DNA of 64,000 nucleotides from Gloeomargarita sp. SKYG116 (GCA_025056115.1 JANWVM010000002.1:1-64000), one strand, 5' to 3'. Shown: positions 1 to 8,408, numbered from the stretch's first letter. Numbers and translations: made by a program. Notes: a model not told the origin generated them from the letters alone.

Positions 1-1112
1 ACGCCCACATCCACTGCCGAAGTACTGATGACCAGCACGGGTTGGGGAGCATCCCGCAGCAGGGCTTGGGTCTCGGCGCGTTGTTGCCGGTCCATCCGCC
101 CGCTGATTTCCCGCACCAGGACACCTGGAAGCACAGCCTGTAACCGAGAAACCGCCTGCGCGGCCTGAGCAACTGAATTCAAGAGAACCAGCCCGCGTCC
201 AGCTCCTTCAGCCTGGAGATGTGCTCGGAGTAGGCCAGCGTTAGCCAGCAACCAGTCCAGCGCTTCCTGGCCCCGCTCCAGTTGGACAAACGCCAGTTCG
301 AGGCCTTGGGCAATCAGGCGATAGCCATCAGTTGGGACGCTCACACAGGAACAGGGGATGGTCTGAATGGTCCAACCCGTTTGTTGCAGGGAGACTTGAA
401 ATGCCGGCTTGGGGGTCGCAGAGGTAAACAAAAAGCGCCGGGGTCGTTGCTCACCCCGCAGCCGCCGAATCAGAGCCATGCCGTTGAGCACCGCCGCTTC
501 CTGGTGGGGGCCAAACAGATGAAATTCATCAAACACCCACAGGTCGGGAAAGTCTGCCAGTGCAACCGGAAGTAAATCGGCTCCATAGGCGGGGTCGCGA
601 TACCGAAAGTGGACCATGTAATGCAACAAATCGGGGTTGGTCAAAAGCAGGGGATAGTTCTGAATGGCCCCCGTCAACACGAGAAATCGACTGCTGTCTT
701 GCTGCTCCACCTGCTGGCTGAGTCGTTCGCCATATAGGTGCAGCGTCCACCGGTTGAAATCCAACCCAAACAACTGGTGCCAGTGCTCTAAACTCCGCGC
801 CTGGTCCTCGATGAGTTCGTTGGTGGGGTAACAGGACACCAAGCGCCAGCCCGGTTGCACCAGACTCAGGCCACAAGCGGCTAGGGTTTTGCCGGCACCC
901 GTTGGGGCGGTGTTAAACAGCACATCGGCATTCCCATCCCGCAGAGCGGCCCAGGTGTCGGCTTGATGCCGCAGCAAAGGACAGTTTCCCCCGGCCAGTG
1001 CGGCCAACTTTGGCGCTTGCGCCACCACCTGACACCGGTGGGCACATCCCAACGGGCAATCCCCAACGCCGGTGTTGAGTTGGGCATAGAGGGGTTGGAC
1101 AAACACTCGCAT
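1..1112 (-). CDS. cas3: Cas3-type CRISPR helicase, 5' part (cut by window edge)
   Basis: DExH superfamily 2 helicase-nuclease subunit recruited by Cascade to unwind and degrade target DNA. About 370 N-terminal residues are visible when the minus strand is translated from the ATG at 1112. Seen: a Cys-containing N-terminus (CPLGCAHRC, near residue 20), Walker A APTGAGKT near residue 80, a DEFH box, the SAT motif FTSATP, and a motif V-like STSAVDVG at the edge. There is no HD nuclease domain at the N-terminus, as in the cyanobacterial Cas3 of subtype I-D, where the HD domain sits on Cas10d. Subtype is inferred; the csc and cas10d genes would lie to the left. The divergent WYL regulator fits this context. 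Confidence 0.85.
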   Translation of the reverse strand, partial: MRVFVQPLYAQLNTGVGDCPLGCAHRCQVVAQAPKLAALAGGNCPLLRHQADTWAALRDGNADVLFNTAPTGAGKTLAACGLSLVQPGWRLVSCYPTNELIEDQARSLEHWHQLFGLDFNRWTLHLYGERLSQQVEQQDSSRFLVLTGAIQNYPLLLTNPDLLHYMVHFRYRDPAYGADLLPVALADFPDLWVFDEFHLFGPHQEAAVLNGMALIRRLRGEQRPRRFLFTSATPKPAFQVSLQQTGWTIQTIPCSCVSVPTDGYRLIAQGLELAFVQLERGQEALDWLLANAGLLRAHLQAEGAGRGLVLLNSVAQAAQAVSRLQAVLPGVLVREISGRMDRQQRAETQALLRDAPQPVLVISTSAVDVG

Positions 1113-1117
1113 GGTGC

Positions 1118-1130
1118 GTTACCTAGTAAC
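1118..1130. promoter_or_regulatory. Inverted repeat just upstream of cas3 (candidate operator)
   Basis: GTTAC-CTA-GTAAC is a perfect 5-bp inverted repeat with a 3-bp spacer, ending 6 bp from the cas3 start codon in the 50-bp gap between the divergent cas3 and WYL genes. Its position suits a repressor site. Binding by the WYL protein is inference. Confidence 0.4.
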
Positions 1131-1162
1131 CTATCCACAGCTTAGACCCATGACCGGAAAGC

Positions 1163-2137
1163 ATGTTGTCAAAAAATGACAATAACTACAATTCGCTAAA
1201 GTTCATTCTCGAACTCCTGCGGCTACTGGCTGAAAAGCCCCGGCGGCGGCAAGAGCTAGTGGTTGCTCTAGGGGACTTCTTGGAGGGTCATGGCCAATCA
1301 ACGGGCGACCTGGAGCAAAAAATTGTGCGAGTGATCCGGAAGCTGCGCGATTGCGGGTTCCAGATTCGCAGTGGTCCCCATCGCCCCTACGAGCTGGTAG
1401 CTTCGGCGTTTCCGGTGCTGCTGTCGGCGGAACAACGGCAAGCCTTGGCCTTGGGAGCTTACCTGCTGGAAACGCTAGGGTTTTCCCGGGAGGCGCATCA
1501 CGTGCTCCAGGTTGGGCGTTTACGTCCCGAGGACTTTCCCCCAGCCCTGAAGACTGATTTCAGCCCTCCGGTAGATTACAGCGAAGCCCACTACCAAACC
1601 ATCCGGCAGCAATTGGAAGAACGTATCCACCAGCGGCGGCGCTTTGCGATTGCCTATCGCCCGCTCCAGGGGGATGAGCGCCTCTGGGACTGCGATTGTT
1701 CGGAGCTACGGCTACACAACGGGGTTTTGTACTTGTTTACGTGGGTGCCGACGCCACCGATTTTCCTGCCGCGGCGCTTGCCTTCCCCCAGTGTCGAGGA
1801 GAACTTCACCTTGCGGGTGGACCGGATTGTTTACGTGGGTCCAGCATCCGGTACTCCCTGGCAACGGCGCCATTTCCCCACCCTCACCGTGCGCTATCGC
1901 CTGAAAGGTGAATTAGCCCGCTACCAACCCCGGCGCGCCTACGAGCAGGTGGTCGTGCAAGACCCAGATGGTCAGTTTGTGGAAATCAAGGCCAGTGTGG
2001 ATTGCCTGTTTTGGTTTCGCCAACGGTTATTGCAATACGGGGCCAACGCGCAGGTGCTCGAACCGGCCTGGTTAGCTCAAGACTTGCGCCAGGAACTGCA
2101 ACGGGCTTACCAAAGCTATGGCAATTTGTCGCATTGA
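1163..2137 (+). CDS. WYL-domain transcriptional regulator next to cas3
   Basis: 324-residue regulator. An N-terminal helical winged-helix region (about 10-75) ends at a beta-wing GPHRPYELV, followed by a WYL-type ligand domain (about 145-225) and a C-terminal WCX-like region. WYL proteins sense ligands such as nucleotides or nucleic acids and often control defence loci. In Synechocystis, the WYL-like protein Sll7009 is a reported negative regulator of the subtype I-D CRISPR system, so control of the adjacent cas operon is a reasonable inference. The ATG is preceded by GGAAAG. An inverted repeat covers codons 2-7, which suggests autorepression. The family call is firm; the target is inferred. 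Confidence 0.8.
   Translation: MLSKNDNNYNSLKFILELLRLLAEKPRRRQELVVALGDFLEGHGQSTGDLEQKIVRVIRKLRDCGFQIRSGPHRPYELVASAFPVLLSAEQRQALALGAYLLETLGFSREAHHVLQVGRLRPEDFPPALKTDFSPPVDYSEAHYQTIRQQLEERIHQRRRFAIAYRPLQGDERLWDCDCSELRLHNGVLYLFTWVPTPPIFLPRRLPSPSVEENFTLRVDRIVYVGPASGTPWQRRHFPTLTVRYRLKGELARYQPRRAYEQVVVQDPDGQFVEIKASVDCLFWFRQRLLQYGANAQVLEPAWLAQDLRQELQRAYQSYGNLSH
1166..1182. promoter_or_regulatory. Inverted repeat overlapping the WYL gene start (candidate auto-operator)
   Basis: TTGTCA-AAAAA-TGACAA is a perfect 6-bp inverted repeat with an A5 spacer, lying immediately after the start codon. A bound dimer here would block transcription or initiation of the regulator's own gene. Its arms differ from those of the cas3-proximal repeat at 1118. 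Confidence 0.4.
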
Positions 2138-2182
2138 CCAGGTCGAGGTATCCTTGTTACAGAGATCTTCAAGAGCTGTGTG

Positions 2183-2425
2183 ATGCGTGCAAAAGTTCAG
2201 CGCTGGGGCCGTAGTCTAGCCCTCCGAATCCCCAAAACCACAGCTGCTCAGCTCCGGTTAGCGCCCAAGACGCTTGTGGATATGCGGGTGGCAAATGGTT
2301 CTTTGGTGGTCACACCCCTAGTCCAATCGGATTGGACCTTGGCGGAGCTACTGGCAGGTGTGACTTCCGAGAATCGGCACGATGAAGTTGATATGGGTTC
2401 GCCTGTCGGTAAGGAAGTTTGGTGA
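2183..2425 (+). CDS. mazE: MazE-like AbrB-fold antitoxin
   Basis: 80-residue protein with the SpoVT/AbrB-type N-terminus of MazE antitoxins (VQRWGRSLALRIPK, followed by a second beta-strand pair and an acidic C-terminal tail that would wrap the toxin). ATG at 2183 is chosen; a GTG lies directly before it at 2180. It overlaps the downstream toxin start by 4 bp (GTGA), so the two are translationally coupled. MazE neutralises MazF and the complex usually represses its own promoter. The pair sits 45 bp behind the WYL gene. Confidence 0.88.
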   Translation: MRAKVQRWGRSLALRIPKTTAAQLRLAPKTLVDMRVANGSLVVTPLVQSDWTLAELLAGVTSENRHDEVDMGSPVGKEVW

Positions 2426-2763
2426 CAAGTTATGTACCAGACCGAAGAGATATTGTGTGGATTACGTTCAATCCTCAGGCGGGACATGAGCAGGCAGGGC
2501 GACGGCCAGCGTTAGTGATATCACCCAAAGCGTACAATGCCAAAGTAGGTTTAGCGTTACTTTGCCCTATTACCAACCAGGTTAAGGGATATCCATTTGA
2601 GGTGCAAATTCCAGCCGGGCTAAAGGTATCGGGTGTCGTGCTATCAGATCAAGTCAGAAGTCTGGATTGGCGCGTTCGACAAGCAGTGTTCAGTTGTAAG
2701 CTGCCTATCAAACCCTTCAACGAAGTCATTGCCAAACTGCAAACGCTCATTCGCGCTTTGTAA
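2422..2763 (+). CDS. mazF: MazF-type endoribonuclease toxin
   Basis: 113 residues with the PemK/MazF pattern: an N-terminal RRDIVWITFNPQAGHEQAGRRP loop bearing the conserved PxxGxEQxGxRPA signature, then the VLSDQVRSLDWR strand with the catalytic-region Ser-Asp-Gln-Arg. MazF cuts mRNA at short sequences when its antitoxin is lost. GTG start at 2422, with AAGGAAG at 2411 as ribosome binding site. The 3' 120 bp overlap the Trp-rich gene on the other strand. Confidence 0.9.
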   Translation: MTSYVPDRRDIVWITFNPQAGHEQAGRRPALVISPKAYNAKVGLALLCPITNQVKGYPFEVQIPAGLKVSGVVLSDQVRSLDWRVRQAVFSCKLPIKPFNEVIAKLQTLIRAL

Positions 2764-2955
2764 CGATTGCCACCCCGGTTGCCACAGGTTCCGGTCGCGC
2801 AATTGCTGGGCATTCACCCAAAACCGCACCTGGGGGTCGCACACCGCCACCAGCTCCACAAAGGTAAAACGCCCCTGGCGCTTGCAATTTTTCACCTGAA
2901 AATGTCGCCATCCCCACATCGGCTGCTGCGCCGTCCAAGCTGACCCGACCCTCAC
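2644..2955 (-). CDS. Trp-rich conserved small protein (TIGR02450-like) with C-terminal extension
   Basis: 103 residues. The recognisable part (residues 1-60) has the spaced Trp and HF/VELVAVCDP/RFWV/QLRDRxxWxPGW pattern of a small Trp-rich family found in cyanobacteria and some proteobacteria; function unknown. That family normally ends at the last W motif, but here the frame runs on for about 40 residues antisense to mazF. GTG at 2955 overlaps the stop of the upstream gene (GTGA); an ATG at 2976 is an alternative start. Confidence 0.7.
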   Translation of the reverse strand: MRVGSAWTAQQPMWGWRHFQVKNCKRQGRFTFVELVAVCDPQVRFWVNAQQLRDRNLWQPGWQSLQSANERLQFGNDFVEGFDRQLTTEHCLSNAPIQTSDLI

Positions 2956-4022
2956 GCTGGACAAACCGCGTCCCATAAATTCAGCAATCGCTCTAAGTTC
3001 AGATGCTGGGCAATCATTTGTTGGACATATTGAATCTTCACGGGTTCTTGCAGCCGCACCCGCTCAAACGCCCGTTCGATAATCTCCACCGCCGTCAGGG
3101 TATCCATATCCACCCGCAAAATTGGCACCTCCATTTCTTCAGCGCGGGCGAGCACCATAGGGTCAGGGTCATTAGGACCTGTCAACACCAAACATTGCGT
3201 TGATGCCTCTAACGCTGCCATTTGAATATCGGTACGGCCACTGCCGGTCACCACCACCATATTTACTCCCTGGCGGAAATAATCCAGCGCGGCGTTGACG
3301 CTCATGGCCCCGATGGACAGATGTTCCACCAGTAAATCTAGTCGTTCTGCACAACATAGCACTTGCGCCTGCAACCGCTCCGCCAGTTCCCCCACCCGTA
3401 CACTGCGTAACAACCGGCTGCGCGGCAATATCCCTAGCACTGGAATTCCCCGTTGTTCCAGCATCGGCACCAGAATTTCCGGTACGGATGGTTGGTCAGC
3501 CGGGACAGCATTCAGCAACACACCGATTAGGCGCGAACCCAGTTGTTCTTGGGCCATCAGCAACTCATCTACCACCATTAACGATTCCACCCGCACCACC
3601 AGCAGCACGGCCCCATTGAGCACGTTCACCAGGCTTTTGAACCCTAGCCCAAAGCAATACCCCTCATAGAAATTCGCCGGCGCTTCCACCAGTAGGGCAT
3701 CTGGGGTGGTCAGGTTCTGATAATCTGCCAACGCCGATGTCAAAGGCTGCACCTGCAACAAGCGCTCCGGTTGTTTGAGCCAATCCTGGAGAAAAACTAG
3801 CGTTGGGGCAATGCAGTCAGCCGACAAACGTAAAACCTGCGCGGCTAACTGCCCATCCATATCCAGGGGAACCGGGTCCGTCGTCACTTGACTGTGACCA
3901 ACCGGTTTGCCATAGCCAATCCGCCAGTGCCGGGCCTGTAGCTGTTGGGCAATACCTAAGATGGCCGTGGACTTGCCACTGTATGCCTGAGTGGAACCGA
4001 CGAATAGAAAGCGACGAGTCAC
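2952..4022 (-). CDS. Phosphotransacetylase-family protein (BioD-like P-loop plus DRTGG domain)
   Basis: 356 residues. An N-terminal P-loop GSTQAYSGKSTAILG (about 9-23) belongs to a dethiobiotin-synthetase-like domain, followed by a DRTGG-type domain (about 215-320). Cyanobacteria carry this two-domain protein without the catalytic C-terminal Pta domain, so it is probably a regulatory or ATP-dependent protein and not an acetyltransferase. GTG start at 4022, sharing one base with the stop of the MBL-fold gene upstream (TAGTG): same transcript. Confidence 0.75.
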   Translation of the reverse strand: MTRRFLFVGSTQAYSGKSTAILGIAQQLQARHWRIGYGKPVGHSQVTTDPVPLDMDGQLAAQVLRLSADCIAPTLVFLQDWLKQPERLLQVQPLTSALADYQNLTTPDALLVEAPANFYEGYCFGLGFKSLVNVLNGAVLLVVRVESLMVVDELLMAQEQLGSRLIGVLLNAVPADQPSVPEILVPMLEQRGIPVLGILPRSRLLRSVRVGELAERLQAQVLCCAERLDLLVEHLSIGAMSVNAALDYFRQGVNMVVVTGSGRTDIQMAALEASTQCLVLTGPNDPDPMVLARAEEMEVPILRVDMDTLTAVEIIERAFERVRLQEPVKIQYVQQMIAQHLNLERLLNLWDAVCPA

Positions 4023-4693
4023 TACCTCACCTGTGGAACGCCAGTCATCAGACGCTCCCTGACCTGATCATACCAATCTGTTGGGGAATTGACCGCTAGA
4101 TAGCCGCGCCCCCGCAAAAATCCCGTGTGCGCCCCCGGACAAATATATTGCACAGGTCGAGCGCCGAGCCAGTTTCTGAGCGTCTCCAAACTGCGTTGTT
4201 GCCGGGGCCAGTGAAAGGTTTTGCGCGTGCGATACAGTCTCAGTTCGCCCTGAGAATCAGGTAACAAATGCCGCCCAGTAAACAAAACACCCCCTAGCCG
4301 CTCTAGATAAATACAACTGCTGCCAGGACTATAACCCGGTGTCCAGATCAGGTTTAGGCCCGGTGCAACTTCAGCCGTTGCAGCAAACGGACGCACCCAC
4401 ACGCCGGGGTAGAGATAGGCTTCGTACTGCTGGGTGTAAACAGGGCACTGAAACCGCTGCTGCCAGCGCTCCACCCGGTCAGCCCCATCCCGTTGCGTGA
4501 GCAATAGATACTGAATCCCGCCTTGGGCCTGGCACCAGTCCTGAAACTCTGCCGCTGGACAATCCACCAGGACATTACCCGGTAAGTTCAGCGCTGCCCC
4601 CGCCATAAAATAGCTAGTACCACCGAGGGTGTGCCGGTTAGGGGGAAACGCCCAAATACCCTCAAGAATGAGCCTAGGAGAAGCCAATGACAT
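4022..4693 (-). CDS. Metallo-beta-lactamase-fold protein lacking metal ligands
   Basis: 223 residues with the MBL fold order, but every metal motif is altered: TQRDGADR in place of HxHxDH, TPGYSPGS in place of TPGHTPGS, LFTGRHL in place of LFTGDHL, and CPGAHTGFLRG near the end. A metal-dependent hydrolase is therefore unlikely; the same substitutions are, as far as I recall, shared by this cyanobacterial subfamily. Start ATG 4693 is preferred over an upstream ATG at 4717 that would cut deep into the opposite gene. It overlaps the divergent membrane-protein start by 7 bp and is coupled to the phosphotransacetylase-family gene. Confidence 0.75.
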   Translation of the reverse strand: MSLASPRLILEGIWAFPPNRHTLGGTSYFMAGAALNLPGNVLVDCPAAEFQDWCQAQGGIQYLLLTQRDGADRVERWQQRFQCPVYTQQYEAYLYPGVWVRPFAATAEVAPGLNLIWTPGYSPGSSCIYLERLGGVLFTGRHLLPDSQGELRLYRTRKTFHWPRQQRSLETLRNWLGARPVQYICPGAHTGFLRGRGYLAVNSPTDWYDQVRERLMTGVPQVR

Positions 4694-6024
4694 GGGTTGC
4701 CTTGGGATTGCTAGCAATGATGACCTTTCTCCTAGTCTGGCATTACGTCCGTCCCGTCAGCCGCACGCCCTGGTGGTTGCTGTGGTTGGTGTTAATGCTG
4801 CCGGGGCTGGTGGTGGGATGGTGGGTGTATCTCTACGGCCATCAACGGCCCCTGCCCTCTGTACTGGTCGCTGGCCCGTTTATCCTCAGCGGCTTACTCT
4901 ATCTACTGCTGATGCAGCAAAACGGTCGCTTGCAATCAATAATTCCTTCCTCACTAACCCCCTCCCTATGGCAGCCAGAGGATTTAGCTGGTCTGCGGCA
5001 ATGTTTTCCATCAGATGTGTACGCCTTACAACGACTGGAACCGCAGGGGGACATCGTGATTTGCCGGGGTCGCCTGCGTATGGATGCGGCTCAGGCCTAC
5101 CGGGTGGTGCAGCAACAAGTGGAAGCCCGCTGGGGACAACGGTTCTGGTTGCTGCTGGAATGCCTGTCCAACCATCAACCGGTCTTTATGGTGATACCCC
5201 GCCAGCCGGTGCGGCCCTCCACCTCTGTTTGGTTCATTGGCACCGCCAGTTGGGGGTTGGGGATAGTGCTACTGGGAATTATGCCGGCGCCTTGGCCCAA
5301 GGTTGAACCAATCCTATACACAGCCGGTATGGTGAGCATTCTGCTGGCGCGAGAAATTGGTCAACGCTGGGTGCTTCGTCGCTACGGGGTGCCGGTGGCG
5401 TGGCCCTGGTGCCTACCGTTACTGTTCTGGCCGGGTGTGGTCGGCACCTACAGTCAAATGCAAGCGCTACTCCCCCACCGGCAAGCGGCAGTGGACCGAA
5501 CGTTGGCAGGGGTAGCTGGGAGCCTGGCAGTGGCGCTACCGTTGCTGGCTTGGGGACTTGCCCATTCCCACTGGGCATCAGGGGGTCTCTCGCCGGAGTA
5601 TTCTTTACTGCTGTGGGGCATGTGTCGCCTGGTCTGGGGGCGGGAATGGCCGCTGGACATGGGTTTACATCTACACCCACTGGCGGCTGCGGCTCTGACT
5701 GGCTTGGGACTGGTGGCCTTGCAACTGGTGCCGGTGGGTCGGTTGGACGGGGGACGCCTGCTCCAAGGGCTACTAGGACGACGCGCGGCTGGGATGGGGG
5801 GATGGGTCGCTAAGGGATTGCTACTGCTGGTGGCGTGGCGTCTGCAACCTTGGCTGTGGGGATGGGCTATCTTGTTATGTTTTATCCCAACGCTGCCGCC
5901 GCCAGTCTTGAACGACCTGACAGAACCCAATCACTGGCGGGATGGCTTCGCGATTGCGACCTGGGGATTGGCACTCGCCATTATCCTACCGGCGCCGTTT
6001 GGGGGGGCCATGCCTGGGTGGTAG
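4687..6024 (+). CDS. Site-2-protease-like (EGY/M50-type) membrane protein, catalytically dead
   Basis: 445 residues. Two N-terminal membrane helices precede a soluble domain (about 75-175) of the kind seen in plant and cyanobacterial EGY proteins (GRLR motif near 135), followed by a multi-helix S2P core. The zinc motif HExxH reads REIGQ (residues 222-226, CGA GAA ATT GGT CAA), so both histidines are gone, while the distal GRLDGG motif is kept. This recalls plant EGY3, which is also a pseudoprotease. AGGAGA provides a good ribosome binding site. The last 44 bp overlap the convergent dehydrogenase gene. Confidence 0.8.
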   Translation: MTWVALGLLAMMTFLLVWHYVRPVSRTPWWLLWLVLMLPGLVVGWWVYLYGHQRPLPSVLVAGPFILSGLLYLLLMQQNGRLQSIIPSSLTPSLWQPEDLAGLRQCFPSDVYALQRLEPQGDIVICRGRLRMDAAQAYRVVQQQVEARWGQRFWLLLECLSNHQPVFMVIPRQPVRPSTSVWFIGTASWGLGIVLLGIMPAPWPKVEPILYTAGMVSILLAREIGQRWVLRRYGVPVAWPWCLPLLFWPGVVGTYSQMQALLPHRQAAVDRTLAGVAGSLAVALPLLAWGLAHSHWASGGLSPEYSLLLWGMCRLVWGREWPLDMGLHLHPLAAAALTGLGLVALQLVPVGRLDGGRLLQGLLGRRAAGMGGWVAKGLLLLVAWRLQPWLWGWAILLCFIPTLPPPVLNDLTEPNHWRDGFAIATWGLALAIILPAPFGGAMPGW

Positions 6025-7072
6025 TCCCTAGTGCCTGCATCACCTGAGCGGTGGTCACTGGAAAGGGCAAACGGTGGATGTCGCTAGCGGGTTGACAAAT
6101 CCGTTCGGCAAGGACCCGGAGTTCGTCCGTGGGTAAATCACCCAAACCCAATTCTGCCAGTGTGCAGGGCAACCCAATTTGTTTGTACAACGTTAGTAAT
6201 TGCCCCCGAGCAATGCCCGCCAACCGATACCCCTGCATTTCCTCTAAACGCAATTGCACCAGGATACCAAAGGCCACCTTTTCCCCGTGCAACCAGCGAT
6301 GGGTCGCTGGCCAATAGGTCAACCCGTTGTGCACAGCATGAGCCGCCACTGTACGACAGGGAGCGCCACCGAGGCCCCCAACCAAGCCCGCCATTAACAC
6401 TGTGGCATCCACCACCTGTTCCCACACGTCGCTGCCCGGTGCTGTCAAGGCTGCCGTCGCTTTTTGCAAGAGGATGTCCCGCAGTACCCGCGCCTGCTGA
6501 ACCGCCATCACCACTGGTGTTTCGGCTGATTGCCCCGCACTGACGGACGCCTCGTACCACTTGGCCAGTGCATCTCCAATGCCGGCGACTAAAGTCCGTT
6601 GGGGAGCCGTTTGCACTAGGTCGTAGTCCAGGAGCAACCAAATTGGACACCGGCGCAGCGGTACATCGTACTGGAAAGCTCCCATTTCGGAATAGATGTT
6701 GCTGAGGGCTGTCCAGGCCGCACAAGTTGCCCCTGACGTGGGGATGGTCACCACTGGTAAATCACAGTCGTGGGCCACCAGTTTTCCCATATCCAGGGCT
6801 TTGCCGCCGCCGCAGGCCAACACGCCATCAATTCGCTCAGTCGTTACTCGTTGTCCCAAAGTACGGCGCAGGTTCTCGGTGCATTCCTTGACGGCGACCG
6901 CCTGCACCGGATAAATCCCTGCGGCCTGTAACTGGGGTTGCACCAGCGATAGCGACGTTTGGCCCCCCACCAGCAACCAGCGTTGGCCAAGAGAGCGCAG
7001 CTGGTGGCCGTATTGACTGAGTAACTGCCGTCCCCGCAACACTCGCCAGGGCGCTACCAGTAATTCCGACAT
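5981..7072 (-). CDS. Iron-containing alcohol dehydrogenase family protein (glycerol-dehydrogenase-like)
   Basis: 363 residues with the GldA-type layout: N-terminal nucleotide-binding domain with CGGGKALDMGK (about 95-105) and the IPTSGATCA loop, then the helical metal domain with GIGDALAKWYE and two later histidines (VAAHAVHNGL and HRWLHGEKVAFG) matching the Asp/His metal ligands. It probably oxidises or reduces a small polyol or carbonyl with NAD(P); the substrate cannot be told. It precedes ycf51 on the same strand with an 11-bp gap reading from ycf51 into it. Confidence 0.85.
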   Translation of the reverse strand: MSELLVAPWRVLRGRQLLSQYGHQLRSLGQRWLLVGGQTSLSLVQPQLQAAGIYPVQAVAVKECTENLRRTLGQRVTTERIDGVLACGGGKALDMGKLVAHDCDLPVVTIPTSGATCAAWTALSNIYSEMGAFQYDVPLRRCPIWLLLDYDLVQTAPQRTLVAGIGDALAKWYEASVSAGQSAETPVVMAVQQARVLRDILLQKATAALTAPGSDVWEQVVDATVLMAGLVGGLGGAPCRTVAAHAVHNGLTYWPATHRWLHGEKVAFGILVQLRLEEMQGYRLAGIARGQLLTLYKQIGLPCTLAELGLGDLPTDELRVLAERICQPASDIHRLPFPVTTAQVMQALGTTTQAWPPQTAPVG

Positions 7073-7083
7073 GGACGAACCTA

Positions 7084-7623
7084 CTAGGAACCCGAGTGGT
7101 TGGCTGCGACCCGCGCTAGGGCCTGAGTATCCAATTCTATCACCATGGCTGGGTCTTCTCGCTGGCGCAACGACCGCCGGACGTAGCCCAAATACACCGG
7201 TTCCGTCACGCCTGGTTCGGGATGCAGCAATGTCCGCGCTCGGATAGTCAGCACGGGTTCTCCTTTTGCCAAGCGCCCGTAGGAAAACAAATCGTTAGCG
7301 GCCTGTTGCAGGGTGGCATGCAACTGGGTAGGGGTGATGTCGCGGGGCACTGCAATCACGGCCTGCGTACCGCCATTGTCATACACTGTGGTATAGCGAA
7401 CGGCATCTGGCAAAACGGTACGGGTCACAGGTGTTAACCCCAGAGCAAAAAGGCCGCCGGTCAACACCAGCATAAACGCGGTGATCCCCACCAGGCGAAA
7501 GCGAATCCCCCACTGGGCGATAAATGCCACTGCCGTCACAACGCCTATGAATAGGGTCAGTCCCCCTAGCCAGCGAGCTGCCTGGGCAAATTCAGCAGGT
7601 GTGGGAATGGTGACGGCCAGCAT
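7084..7623 (-). CDS. ycf51: Ycf51 family protein (DUF2518)
   Basis: 179 residues with two N-terminal membrane helices (about 18-65) and a soluble domain containing the conserved VRYTTVYDNGGTQAVI segment and a further conserved segment QAANDLFSYGRL. Ycf51 is conserved in cyanobacteria and red-algal plastids; its function is not established. It lies upstream of the dehydrogenase gene with an 11-bp gap and downstream of the SIMPL gene. Confidence 0.88.
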   Translation of the reverse strand: MLAVTIPTPAEFAQAARWLGGLTLFIGVVTAVAFIAQWGIRFRLVGITAFMLVLTGGLFALGLTPVTRTVLPDAVRYTTVYDNGGTQAVIAVPRDITPTQLHATLQQAANDLFSYGRLAKGEPVLTIRARTLLHPEPGVTEPVYLGYVRRSLRQREDPAMVIELDTQALARVAANHSGS

Positions 7624-7656
7624 CCAGTGATTTTCCAGCGCTACTATGAGCTTAAC

Positions 7657-8322
7657 TCAGTAGCGAATCTCCAGACGTACTTGCGCTCGCACCACTTGCT
7701 CACCGCCGAGGATGGGGGTACTCAGGCGCTGCTGGGCAAAGGCCACCGGTTCGGGCACTGGTAGAGTGGTACTGAGAATTTGGACATTGATCACCTCTTT
7801 AGGCGCCAGCTGCAGGGCTGCTAACACCGTTTGGGCTTGTCGTTGAGCATCTTGGGCGGCTAGTTGCAGGGCTTGAGTGCGTCCCTGTTCGAGGGCTGTA
7901 TCGCTGGCAATGAATTGCAGCCGAGCAATTTGATTCGCACCTTGGGCAATCAGTTCATCCACCACAGCGCCGGCCTGGGAGATGGGTAGGCGAAATTCGA
8001 CAGCGCTGCGACCAAGAAACCCCAGGAGTTGCTGACGTTCGCCGTAAAGCGGGCTTAAACTCAAGGCCGTGGTGTTAATTTTTTCAGCCTGGCGTTGCTG
8101 GAGCGTCCGCACCAGACGATTCATGCGCTGGGCGATTTCCGTTTGGACTTGGTTAGCGCTGTTGCCGCGAATTTCCACTCCCACTTCCACTTCCGCTAGT
8201 TGGGTGGGCAACGTCACCATTCCCTGACCCGTTACTTGCAAAACCCGTTCTTTCATTTCTGCCCAGGCCACCGGTTGCCACAACCCTACCAGCAAAACAC
8301 TCAATCCCAGCCATCGCTTCAT
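7657..8322 (-). CDS. SIMPL-domain (DUF541) secreted protein
   Basis: 221 residues. A Sec signal peptide (MKRWLGLSVLLVGLWQPVAWA) is followed by a SIMPL domain starting with LQVTGQGMV; the ETxxxSLxP-like part reads INTTALSLSPLY. Bacterial DUF541 proteins (YggE, BP26) form periplasmic oligomers with a poorly defined stress role. ATG 8322 is preferred because AGGAGA lies 8 bp upstream and the signal peptide starts there; an upstream ATG at 8403 would bury the signal sequence. Confidence 0.85.
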   Translation of the reverse strand: MKRWLGLSVLLVGLWQPVAWAEMKERVLQVTGQGMVTLPTQLAEVEVGVEIRGNSANQVQTEIAQRMNRLVRTLQQRQAEKINTTALSLSPLYGERQQLLGFLGRSAVEFRLPISQAGAVVDELIAQGANQIARLQFIASDTALEQGRTQALQLAAQDAQRQAQTVLAALQLAPKEVINVQILSTTLPVPEPVAFAQQRLSTPILGGEQVVRAQVRLEIRY

Positions 8323-8408
8323 GTCCGTCTCTCCTACACCACCGTTTTTCCAGACCGCCAGCCCTAGCAGGGAGTTCTGTAGAATAGGGACAGCGGGAGC
8401 CAACGCCG

